6,598 nucleotides of DNA from an uncultured Erysipelotrichaceae bacterium (GTDB lineage Bacteria; Bacillota_I; Bacilli_A; Erysipelotrichales; Erysipelotrichaceae): contig CADCPE010000136.1 in NCBI GenBank assembly GCA_902803275.1, positions 1-6,598 of the forward strand. The letters are read 5' to 3'. The position numbers and the translations under genes were made by a program. Positions within the stretch are counted from its first letter, which is position 1. Every line of letters starts with the position of its first letter. Below are positions 1 through 5,683 of the stretch, in pieces. The notes below the pieces were generated by a model. The model was not told the DNA's origin. It did not search any database and was given only the letters and a program-made list of their open reading frames with translations.

Positions 1-453
1 CAGCCGCTGCTTGATCAGTATCTGTCACAGAAGAAGATCAGAAGAAACTACCTTGCCTTCGTGGAAGGCAAGATGGAACCGGGAAAGATCTTCAGCATCG
101 ATAAGCCTATCGGCAAGGACCGTCACAATCCGAACAGGCGCATCATCTATAAAAACGGCCAGGACGCCCTCACAAAAGTCAGATGCATCGGTGTCAACAA
201 GGCGAAGAACTATTCAATACTGCTGTGTTCTCTGGAGACAGGAAGGACCCATCAGATCAGGGTGCATCTTAGTTCGATAGGCTATCCGATCCTCAATGAT
301 GATCTCTATGGACATCAAAGCGATCTGTGCATCAGAATGGGACTGTTTGCGGAAAGCATCGAGATGTATCACCCGCTTATGGAAGAGAATCTGCAGATCG
401 AAGGAATACTGCCTAATGATCTGAACAAGCTGTATATGGAAGGTCTTAAATGA
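1..453 (+). CDS. RluA-family RNA pseudouridine synthase, 3' part (5' end outside window)
   Basis: The reading frame is open from base 1, so the gene starts upstream; 150 C-terminal residues are visible. Enzymes of this family isomerise specific uridines in rRNA or tRNA to pseudouridine. The visible part carries the family's conserved segments: a KIRRNYLAFVEG-like strand near the window start and the hallmark GRTHQIRVHL motif encoded at 241-270, followed by GYPILNDDLYG. The catalytic aspartate motif (HRLDxxTSG) would lie upstream of base 1 and cannot be checked. A GTG at 61 could be mistaken for a start, but conserved family sequence continues upstream of it. The stop codon overlaps the next start by 4 bases (ATGA). 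Which family member this is (RluD, YlyB, YhcT or YjbO type) and its target uridine cannot be decided from this fragment. Confidence 0.9.
   Translation, partial: QPLLDQYLSQKKIRRNYLAFVEGKMEPGKIFSIDKPIGKDRHNPNRRIIYKNGQDALTKVRCIGVNKAKNYSILLCSLETGRTHQIRVHLSSIGYPILNDDLYGHQSDLCIRMGLFAESIEMYHPLMEENLQIEGILPNDLNKLYMEGLK
438..443 (+). promoter_or_regulatory. Shine-Dalgarno for the YbaK-type gene
   Basis: GGAAGG lies 6 bases upstream of the ATG at 450, inside the end of the upstream pseudouridine synthase gene. It supports the ATG at 450, which overlaps the preceding TGA, as the true start. Confidence 0.6.
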
Positions 454-917
454 AAACGAATGCGATGAGGATGCTGGAACAGGGGAAGGTCAGATATGAG
501 GTACTGGAATACAGTATCGATAAAGACAAATTCTCCGGTGAAGCTGTATCGGATCTTCTGGGTCTGGAATACAGGCAGTGCTACAAGACGCTAGCCCTGA
601 AACACGACCATGACATCTACATCTGTGTGATCTCGGTAGCCGATGAAATCGATCTCAAGAAGTGTGCCAGGGAACTGAATGTAAAAAACCTGGAGATGGT
701 GCATGTGAAAGATCTGCTTAAACTGGTCGGTTATGAAAGAGGTTCAGTATCACCGATCGGAGTAAAGAAGAATAAAGGAATCTTCTTTGATGATGAAGTG
801 ATGAACCACGAGACGATCGAAATAAGCGGTGGTCAATTCGGTATCGGCCTCAAGGTAGACCGTGATGAACTGCTTGATTATCTGAAAGCTGAAGTGAAAG
901 ACATAGTAAAAGAATGA
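450..917 (+). CDS. ybaK: Cys-tRNA(Pro)/Cys-tRNA(Cys) deacylase, YbaK/EbsC family
   Basis: The 155-residue product matches the full length of the single-domain YbaK/EbsC family, cytosolic trans-editing enzymes that hydrolyse Cys wrongly attached to tRNA(Pro) by prolyl-tRNA synthetase. Family marks seen in order are: N-terminal KTNAMRMLE (2-10); CYKTLAL (44-50) containing Lys46, which aligns with the lysine essential in characterised YbaK; ADEIDLKK (64-71); the signature GYERGSVSPIG (94-104); and the C-terminal ISGGQFGIGLKV stretch (125-136). The start at 450 has a good Shine-Dalgarno and overlaps the upstream stop; the end overlaps ispD by 4 bases. Placement in an RNA-maturation and translation operon fits a proofreading role. 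Exact substrate specificity within the YbaK/ProXp superfamily is inferred from family resemblance. Confidence 0.92.
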   Translation: MKTNAMRMLEQGKVRYEVLEYSIDKDKFSGEAVSDLLGLEYRQCYKTLALKHDHDIYICVISVADEIDLKKCARELNVKNLEMVHVKDLLKLVGYERGSVSPIGVKKNKGIFFDDEVMNHETIEISGGQFGIGLKVDRDELLDYLKAEVKDIVKE

Positions 918-1540
918 AATACGATGCGATAATAGTGGCTTCCGGCAAGGGACAAAGAGCCAACCTCGGTTACAACAAGGTCTTCTACAGATTGAAAGAT
1001 GGAAGAAGCGTTTTGGATTGTTCGATCGCAAGATTTGCGGAAGATCCCGATTGCTACAAGATCATCGTTGTTACCAATCCTGAATACTTCCATGAAGTTA
1101 AAGGCCAGAAGGTGGTTGTCGTTGAGGGAGGCAAGGAAAGAAGAGATTCCGTTTATAACGGGTTAAAAAAGGCGGAAAGCGAATATGTGCTGATCCATGA
1201 CGGGGCAAGACCTTATCTGCACAGTGAAGCCCTTAATGATCTCAAGGAGAAACTAAGTCAAAACGACTGCGTGGTCTTAGGCAGGATCGCCACCGATACG
1301 ATCAAGCTCATCGATGGTGAAACGGTTGTGGAAACAATCGATCGAAACAAGGTCTTTCAGGCAGAAACTCCTCAGGGGTTCAGAACAGAGCTTATCAAAA
1401 ATGCCTATGAAAACTGTGCCGATATCAATTTTACCGACGATTGTTCACTCGTTGAATCACTGGGCTACAAGGTTGCGATCGTCATTGACCGCTTTGAAAA
1501 CAAGAAACTGACGAAAGAGGAAGATTTCCGGAATTTATGA
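914..1540 (+). CDS. ispD: 2-C-methyl-D-erythritol 4-phosphate cytidylyltransferase (IspD)
   Basis: IspD transfers CMP from CTP to methylerythritol phosphate, the third step of the MEP isoprenoid pathway, in the cytosol. The 208-residue product is slightly short for the family (about 230) but holds all the main blocks: the nucleotide loop ASGKGQR (9-15) with Arg15, NK (21-22) with the catalytic-type Lys22, GGKERRDSVYNGL (72-84), VLIHDGARPY (92-101) with Asp96, TDTIK (127-131), IDRNKVFQAETPQGF (142-156) with Arg144, TDDCSLVE (174-181) and NKKLTKEEDF (196-205). Three conserved positions differ from the usual consensus: AAG is ASG, PKQ is NKV, and QTPQ is ETPQ. A ribitol-phosphate cytidylyltransferase (TarI) is the main alternative, but ispE three genes downstream favours IspD. 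No strong Shine-Dalgarno precedes the ATG; translation probably depends on coupling through the ATGA overlap. Confidence 0.9.
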   Translation: MKYDAIIVASGKGQRANLGYNKVFYRLKDGRSVLDCSIARFAEDPDCYKIIVVTNPEYFHEVKGQKVVVVEGGKERRDSVYNGLKKAESEYVLIHDGARPYLHSEALNDLKEKLSQNDCVVLGRIATDTIKLIDGETVVETIDRNKVFQAETPQGFRTELIKNAYENCADINFTDDCSLVESLGYKVAIVIDRFENKKLTKEEDFRNL

Positions 1541-2055
1541 TCAAGGAACTGATTGTCGTAGAAGGAAAAAACGATACAAAAAGACTGCAGTCTTTTTTTG
1601 ATGTTGAGACGATCGAAACGCACGGACTGGGCTTGAACAAAGAGACGATCGCCCTGATCAGGGAAGCAAACGACAAAAGAGGAGTGATCCTTTTTCTTGA
1701 TCCGGATACGCCGGGAGAGAAGATCAGAAAAAGACTCAATGATGAGATCCCGAATCTGAAGAATGCCTTTATTCTCAAAGAGGATGGAAGGACTTCCCGA
1801 AAGGTCGGTATCGAACACGCATCAAAGGAAGTGCTTGAGGAAGCGCTGAACAACCTGATCAGCTATACCGAAGATAGAAAAACGCTCTCATTAGAGGAAT
1901 TCTATCAGCTGGGTCTAAGCGGATTTGCGGATTCTGCCTCCAGGAGAGAAAAAGTATACAGACATTTTCATCTGGGCAAATGCAACGGCAAGACTTTATT
2001 CAAAAGGCTCAATATGCTGGGAATAGATAAGGATGAAATAGAGAAGATCCTATGA
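1537..2055 (+). CDS. rnmV: Ribonuclease M5 (5S rRNA maturase)
   Basis: RNase M5 cleaves both sides of precursor 5S rRNA in low-GC Gram-positive bacteria and uses a Toprim domain. The 172 residues match the family length. Toprim features are visible: LIVVEGKNDT (5-14) with Glu9, FLDPDTPGEKIRK (53-65) with the Asp55/Asp57 pair, and KVGIEHA (89-95), the RNase M5 type of GxEHA motif. The C-terminal part (about 120-172) includes LGLSG and GKTLFKRLNMLGI, which resembles the C-terminal domain of the B. subtilis enzyme. A primase or other small Toprim protein is unlikely given the KVGIEHA block and the following rsmA gene, the usual RNase M5 partner. The start overlaps the ispD stop (ATGA) with AGAGGAAG a little upstream; the end overlaps rsmA the same way. 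Confidence 0.95.
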   Translation: MIKELIVVEGKNDTKRLQSFFDVETIETHGLGLNKETIALIREANDKRGVILFLDPDTPGEKIRKRLNDEIPNLKNAFILKEDGRTSRKVGIEHASKEVLEEALNNLISYTEDRKTLSLEEFYQLGLSGFADSASRREKVYRHFHLGKCNGKTLFKRLNMLGIDKDEIEKIL

Positions 2056-2858
2056 TCTCAAACATCAGTTATGTAAAGGAAGCACTGGGAGAACTGAAGG
2101 CCAAGAAAAAGTACGGTCAGAATTTTCTTATTGATTCCAATATCGTGGACAAGATCGCCAGAAATGCCTGTGACGCAGATCTTACAACGATCGAGATCGG
2201 ACCGGGCCTGGGAGCTTTGACGGAAATGCTTCTGAAGTATTCCAGAGATGTTGAAGCATATGAGATCGATAAAGATATGTATGAGATCCTGACAAGAAAC
2301 ATAAGCGATGAGCGTCTGCATGTCTATCTTCAGGATTTCCTGGATGCTGATCTGAGCAGATACACGGAAAAAGTAAACATCTGTGCCAATCTGCCATACT
2401 ATGTAACGACACCGATCCTGTTCAAGATCTTTGAATCAGGTCTTGATATAAATAGGATCACCGTCATGGTCCAGAAGGAAGTCGGTGACCGGCTTTCTGC
2501 TCAGACAGGAAGCGAGGACTATGGAGCACTGAGCATTGAGGTTCAGTATCTGTATGAGGTCAGGACGGAAATGAATGTTTCAAGGAAAGTCTTCTATCCT
2601 GAACCGAAAGTGGACAGCGCGATAATCTCTTTCAAGCCGATCAGGGAAAGAAACAGAGAGTTTGAAGATGGCTTCTTCACATTGGTTAAAAACAGTTTCC
2701 GGATGCGAAGAAAAACTCTGTACAATAACCTTAAGGATCTCTATGACAGGAGAGCCATTGAGAAGATGTATCGTGATCTAAACCTTGATGGAAATATCAG
2801 GGCTCAGCAGATAGATCTGGATACATTCATAGAAATATACAAGGAACTAGGAAAATGA
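2052..2858 (+). CDS. rsmA: 16S rRNA (adenine1518-N6/adenine1519-N6)-dimethyltransferase RsmA/KsgA
   Basis: RsmA dimethylates two adjacent adenines in the terminal helix 45 of 16S rRNA during late 30S assembly, using S-adenosylmethionine. The 268-residue protein is normal in size. Motifs in order are: KKKYGQNFLID (18-28); motif I IEIGPGLGALT (47-57); the SAM-ribose acidic residue in EID (71-73); catalytic motif IV NLPYYV (113-118); YPEPKVDSAIISF (182-194); and FRMRRKTLYNNL (216-227) in the C-terminal helical domain. All catalytic landmarks are intact. The gene is chained by 4-base overlaps to rnmV before it and ispE after it. The rnmV-rsmA pairing is the classic Firmicute arrangement linking 5S processing to 16S modification. 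Confidence 0.97.
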   Translation: MISNISYVKEALGELKAKKKYGQNFLIDSNIVDKIARNACDADLTTIEIGPGLGALTEMLLKYSRDVEAYEIDKDMYEILTRNISDERLHVYLQDFLDADLSRYTEKVNICANLPYYVTTPILFKIFESGLDINRITVMVQKEVGDRLSAQTGSEDYGALSIEVQYLYEVRTEMNVSRKVFYPEPKVDSAIISFKPIRERNREFEDGFFTLVKNSFRMRRKTLYNNLKDLYDRRAIEKMYRDLNLDGNIRAQQIDLDTFIEIYKELGK

Positions 2859-3724
2859 TGATAGACAGGGCATACGCAAAAATCAACCTTTCTCTGGATG
2901 TCTTCAATATCAGGGAAGATGGTTACCATGACATTAATTCGATCATGATACCGATCCGTTTTTATGATGAACTGGAGATCAGGATCCAGGATCATGATGA
3001 ATATGAGTGCAACAAGCCGTTCATTCACTTCAACGAATACAATTCAATAATCAAGATGATAGATATTCTAAAGCGCAGATATGGAATAACCGATCACTAT
3101 TACATAAAGCTGGATAAGCTGATCCCGATCAAGGCGGGGCTGGGTGGCGGAACTGCCGATGCAGCCAGCACCTTAAGGATCTTTCAGAAGATGTATAATC
3201 TGCAGATGAGCGATGAAGAGATAATCGAAATCTGCACAAGCGTGGGAGCTGATGTGCCTTTCAACTACTACAATGTTCCGGCAATCGTTTCCGGTATCGG
3301 CGACAGGATCGAAAAGATAGACCTGGCCAAAGAATACTATGTCCTGCTGGTAAAGCCGAAGAGCGGTGTTTCCACCAGAGCGGCTTATGAGATGCTGGAC
3401 ATGGATAAATGTGATCACCCGGATATCGAAAGGCTCAGGAAGGCGCTTGAAAACGGCGATGATATCCACGGCCTGCTGGGCAATTCCCTTGAACAGCCGG
3501 CACTGCTTCTCAATGAAGAGATCGATACGATCATAAAGAAGCTTAAATCGTATATGATAGGCGATGTCCTGATGTCGGGAAGCGGATCGACAGTCTTCTG
3601 CATCAGTGAAGATGAACAGCAGATCCGCTATCTCTATCAGCAGTTTAAGTCATCCCGGTACTTTGTGCGCTTTACCAGAACAATGAGTTATAATGATGAT
3701 GAAATCAAGAGGAGAGGGCAATGA
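2855..3724 (+). CDS. ispE: 4-diphosphocytidyl-2-C-methyl-D-erythritol kinase (IspE)
   Basis: IspE is a GHMP-family kinase that phosphorylates the 2-hydroxyl of CDP-methylerythritol, the step right after IspD in the MEP pathway. The 289 residues match the family. Visible are AYAKINLSLDV (6-16) with active-site Lys9, the GHMP ATP loop IPIKAGLGGGTADAA (90-104), SVGADVPF (129-136) with catalytic-type Asp133, and the C-terminal GHMP motif LMSGSGSTVF (239-248). The ATP loop has Thr where the family usually has Ser (GGGS), a conservative change. Two adjacent ATGs (2855 and 2858) are possible starts; the first forms the same ATGA overlap seen elsewhere in this operon and lies 9 bases after AAGGA. IspF, the next enzyme of the pathway, is not in the window. 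Confidence 0.96.
   Translation: MMIDRAYAKINLSLDVFNIREDGYHDINSIMIPIRFYDELEIRIQDHDEYECNKPFIHFNEYNSIIKMIDILKRRYGITDHYYIKLDKLIPIKAGLGGGTADAASTLRIFQKMYNLQMSDEEIIEICTSVGADVPFNYYNVPAIVSGIGDRIEKIDLAKEYYVLLVKPKSGVSTRAAYEMLDMDKCDHPDIERLRKALENGDDIHGLLGNSLEQPALLLNEEIDTIIKKLKSYMIGDVLMSGSGSTVFCISEDEQQIRYLYQQFKSSRYFVRFTRTMSYNDDEIKRRGQ
3710..3714 (+). promoter_or_regulatory. Shine-Dalgarno fixing the start of the extended prs
   Basis: AGGAG lies 6 bases before the ATG at 3721, within a purine-rich run at the end of ispE. It is the clearest Shine-Dalgarno in the window. It supports translation of the long N-terminal extension rather than initiation near the start of the PRPP synthetase domain. Confidence 0.75.
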
Positions 3725-4179
3725 ATAACGCGATTATTTTCATAAAGGATGGAAGAGAGAAGATATTATCCAACGCGCCTTATCTGGGCGGAAATCTTCT
3801 TCTGCACGCGGTGAATGAACTCAGAAAACTGGAAGATATAGAGAACATCTATGTCGTCGGCTATGACTCCGAGATACCGGGCGTCATCAGAAGAGACACG
3901 ATCCATGATGTCATCAAGGAACTTGGAACAGAAGGCAAGACCCTGCTGGTATCACCTCTGTATCCTGAGATCAACAACGATGACTATCAAAAGCTTCTAA
4001 GCAAAGAGGGCGATGCCGCAGTCATTACCTGTGAAGACCAAATATGCGATTCCTTTGTCATCAGAAACGATAAGCTGAAAGATTATGAATCGATCGAATA
4101 TGTGCCTTGTGAGATCAAGCACAAGAAAGTTAGAAGATATACGGAAGAGGATGCCCAGAACCTCAAGGAAGCAAGCCTT
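3721..4179 (+). other. Domain: degenerate GlmU-type nucleotidyltransferase remnant (residues 1-153 of the prs product)
   Basis: By eye this region follows the opening of the GlmU uridylyltransferase fold. NNAIIFIKDGREKI (2-15) sits where GlmU has (V)ILAAGKGTRM. NAPYLGGNLLLHAVNEL (18-34) sits where GlmU has LPKVL..AGKPML.HV. NIYVVGYDSEI (42-52) matches the VVVGHxxE strand. KTLLVSPLYPEINNDDYQKLL (73-93) matches the strand and helix around GDxPLI. The sequence then passes through DAAVITCEDQ and IRNDKL, like the Lt...GRIvRd strands. The AAGxGTRM loop, the PK lysine and the GDxP aspartate are all replaced, so sugar-nucleotide synthesis is unlikely. The C-terminal part of the fold and the whole left-handed beta-helix acetyltransferase domain are absent. 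Residues about 131-153 look like a charged linker. The family assignment is inference from pattern and gene order, not from a profile search. Confidence 0.55.
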
Positions 4180-5133
4180 GATGATGTCGTCGTCTTCGGC
4201 CTGTCTGCCTCGAAAGAAATAGTTGAAGAAGTATGCAACTATCTGAATATCACGCCGGGCAAGGTGGATGTCAAGCACTTTGCCGACGGTGAAACGCTCG
4301 TTGAACTCGGTGAAAGCGTCAGAGGGAAAAGATGCTACGTCATCCAGAGTACCTGCAAGCCGGTAAACGAGAATCTGATGGAACTGCTGATCTGTCTTGA
4401 CGCGATGCGCAGAAGCTCGGCAGCGGAGATCACCTGCATCATTCCTTACTTCGGCTATGCCAGACAGGACCGCAAAGCCATGCCGCGTCAGCCGATCACT
4501 GCCAGACTCGTAGCGGATATGCTGGAAGCAGCCGGCGCAAACCGTGTCGTAACCTTCGACCTGCATGCTGCACAGATCCAGGGATTCTTCTCGTTCCCTG
4601 TTGATGATCTGACTACCGTGCCGATGATGGGCGAATACTTCAAGAGGAAAAATCTGCCTGTCGAGGATATCGTTGTCGTATCACCGGACCATGGCGGAGT
4701 CAAAAGAGCCAGAAACATGGCAGAGATCCTCGGCTGTCCGATCGCCATCATCGACAAACGCCGTCCTAGTGCCAATGTGGCTGAAGCCTGCAATATCATC
4801 GGTGATGTTGAAGGCAAGGATACGGTCATCGTCGACGATATCTGCGATACCGGCGGATCCCTGATCGCCGCATCCAATATCCTGAAAGAGAAGGGCGCCA
4901 GAGATATCTATGTCTGCGTGACTCACGGCCTGTTCTCCAATAATGCCGCCATCAGGATCCAGGATTCACCAATCAAGGAAGTTGTCGTAACCAATACGAT
5001 CATTCCGCGAAATGATGACCTGTCCAATACAAACAAGATCACTACTCTCTCGATCGGCTGGATGCTTTCCAAACTGATCCTGGCAGTCTCATGTCATACT
5101 CCGGTCTCGGAAGTATACGCACTATATCAGTAA
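3721..5133 (+). CDS. prs: Ribose-phosphate pyrophosphokinase with an N-terminal degenerate GlmU-like domain
   Basis: PRPP synthetase makes 5-phosphoribosyl diphosphate from ribose 5-phosphate and ATP for purine, pyrimidine, His, Trp and NAD synthesis. The protein is 470 residues, about 150 longer than usual (about 315). Residues 154-470 form a complete class I enzyme: FADGE (187-191), VIQSTCKPVNENLMELL (207-223), PYFGYARQDRKA (242-253), DLHAAQIQGFF (280-290), SPDHGGVKRAR (321-331), the catalytic flexible loop IIDKRRP (343-349), the PRPP loop VDDICDTGGS (371-380) and VVVTNTI (421-427). Residues 1-153 are a separate domain resembling the start of GlmU but lacking its catalytic residues (described separately). 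The start at 3721 has a strong AGGAG site. No in-frame ATG occurs until residue 220, beyond the start of the catalytic domain; the in-frame GTG at 4102 lacks a Shine-Dalgarno. The gene is therefore a real fusion. It ends with tandem TAATAA stops. Confidence 0.95.
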   Translation: MNNAIIFIKDGREKILSNAPYLGGNLLLHAVNELRKLEDIENIYVVGYDSEIPGVIRRDTIHDVIKELGTEGKTLLVSPLYPEINNDDYQKLLSKEGDAAVITCEDQICDSFVIRNDKLKDYESIEYVPCEIKHKKVRRYTEEDAQNLKEASLDDVVVFGLSASKEIVEEVCNYLNITPGKVDVKHFADGETLVELGESVRGKRCYVIQSTCKPVNENLMELLICLDAMRRSSAAEITCIIPYFGYARQDRKAMPRQPITARLVADMLEAAGANRVVTFDLHAAQIQGFFSFPVDDLTTVPMMGEYFKRKNLPVEDIVVVSPDHGGVKRARNMAEILGCPIAIIDKRRPSANVAEACNIIGDVEGKDTVIVDDICDTGGSLIAASNILKEKGARDIYVCVTHGLFSNNAAIRIQDSPIKEVVVTNTIIPRNDDLSNTNKITTLSIGWMLSKLILAVSCHTPVSEVYALYQ

Positions 5134-5136
5134 TAA
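5131..5136 (+). other. Tandem stop codons TAATAA ending prs
   Basis: Two in-frame TAA codons follow the last prs residue. All six upstream operon junctions end instead with a single TGA inside ATGA. Translational coupling to the next gene is therefore broken here, with a 6-base gap before the ATG at 5140. Confidence 0.8.
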
Positions 5137-5139
5137 ATT

Positions 5140-5658
5140 ATGGAATTTGTAAATATCGAAGAAGTAAAGACAGAAGGTTCGTTTGTCAAAGCCATCTGTT
5201 TCAAACCCAAAACGGCACCGATCATCTGCATGATCATCGGCGTGCTTCTGCTTGTGTTAAGAAACATCTATACGATCATTCTCGGGGCTTTCTTTATCAT
5301 CATGGCCTTTCTGGTGCTGAAGTTTGTCGAAGACTATAAAGTCATGGATATCTTCGACAAGGGCATCATGTTCTATGGCGACAAGGAATGCAGGAGTGCG
5401 TGCTTCATCCCGTTTGAACAGATCAGGATGTGGTCCATCAAACGTGAAGACGGACACGATCTGGTCGAGTTTGAACTGGAAAACGGTGAAAAGATAGGCA
5501 GGGATACCTTCGAGGCAGATAAGGCCTACAGGGCTCTGTATGTTCTGATCAAAGAAAAAGAAGACAAGTATATTACGGCCGAGAAAAACAAGGACAGACC
5601 ACTGTCGATCCCGGATGCTCTGGAAAACATCAAAAGCTACTTTGGCATAAAAAAATGA
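5140..5658 (+). CDS. Small two-helix membrane protein with a PH-like cytoplasmic domain, unknown function
   Basis: I do not recognise a named family. The 172-residue product starts with about 25 mostly polar residues, then two closely spaced hydrophobic helices at about 26-40 and 43-60 separated only by a short RNIY turn, making a membrane hairpin. Residues about 67-138 alternate short beta-type strands (VMDIFDKGIMFYG, ACFIPFEQIRMWSIKRED, DLVEFELENGEKIG) and end in an amphipathic helix (ADKAYRALYVLIKEK). This pattern resembles bacterial PH-like domains that follow a two-helix anchor, such as YcxB-like or bPH proteins. The tail is charged and lysine-rich. Both helices should place N- and C-termini in the cytoplasm. 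It lies 6 bases after prs, so it is probably co-transcribed, but no clear Shine-Dalgarno precedes the ATG. Its stop codon lies inside the terminator stem. Confidence 0.8.
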   Translation: MEFVNIEEVKTEGSFVKAICFKPKTAPIICMIIGVLLLVLRNIYTIILGAFFIIMAFLVLKFVEDYKVMDIFDKGIMFYGDKECRSACFIPFEQIRMWSIKREDGHDLVEFELENGEKIGRDTFEADKAYRALYVLIKEKEDKYITAEKNKDRPLSIPDALENIKSYFGIKK

Positions 5659-5683
5659 TCAGCTTCTCTCGCTGATCATTTTT
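5649..5683. terminator. Bidirectional rho-independent terminator between convergent genes
   Basis: AAAAATGATCAGC (5651-5663) and GCTGATCATTTTT (5671-5683) form a perfect 13-bp inverted repeat around a 7-base loop, TTCTCTC. On the + strand the hairpin ends in five Ts (5679-5683). On the - strand the complement of the seven As at 5649-5655 gives a seven-T tract. It can therefore end both the operon and the facing CHAP gene. The stop codons of both genes lie in the left arm as TGATCA (5656-5661). Confidence 0.9.

Noticed and set aside
61..453. GTG at 61 as the start of a short pseudouridine synthase
   Set aside because: Family-conserved sequence is in frame upstream to base 1, so the gene is simply cut by the window edge.
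1465..1853. Two overlapping minus-strand open frames of about 120 codons opposite rnmV
   Set aside because: They are antisense to the clear RNase M5 gene, their products are Ser/Phe/Arg-rich low-information sequences, and they overlap each other.
4168..4183. AGGAAG followed by ATG at 4181 near the boundary of the Prs catalytic domain, suggesting a separate prs start
   Set aside because: The ATG is in the +1 frame relative to prs and meets a stop after about 13 codons, so it cannot start a stand-alone Prs.
3997..4566. 189-codon open frame on the minus strand opposite prs
   Set aside because: It lies wholly antisense to the strongly conserved PRPP synthetase gene, has no recognisable motif, and reflects codon bias of the real gene.
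4488..4877. 129-codon minus-strand open frame
   Set aside because: It is antisense to catalytic motifs of Prs and shows no protein-family features.
5091..5339. 82-codon + strand open frame overlapping the end of prs and the membrane protein gene
   Set aside because: It is out of frame with both conserved or plausible genes; its His/Arg-rich product looks like a frame shadow.
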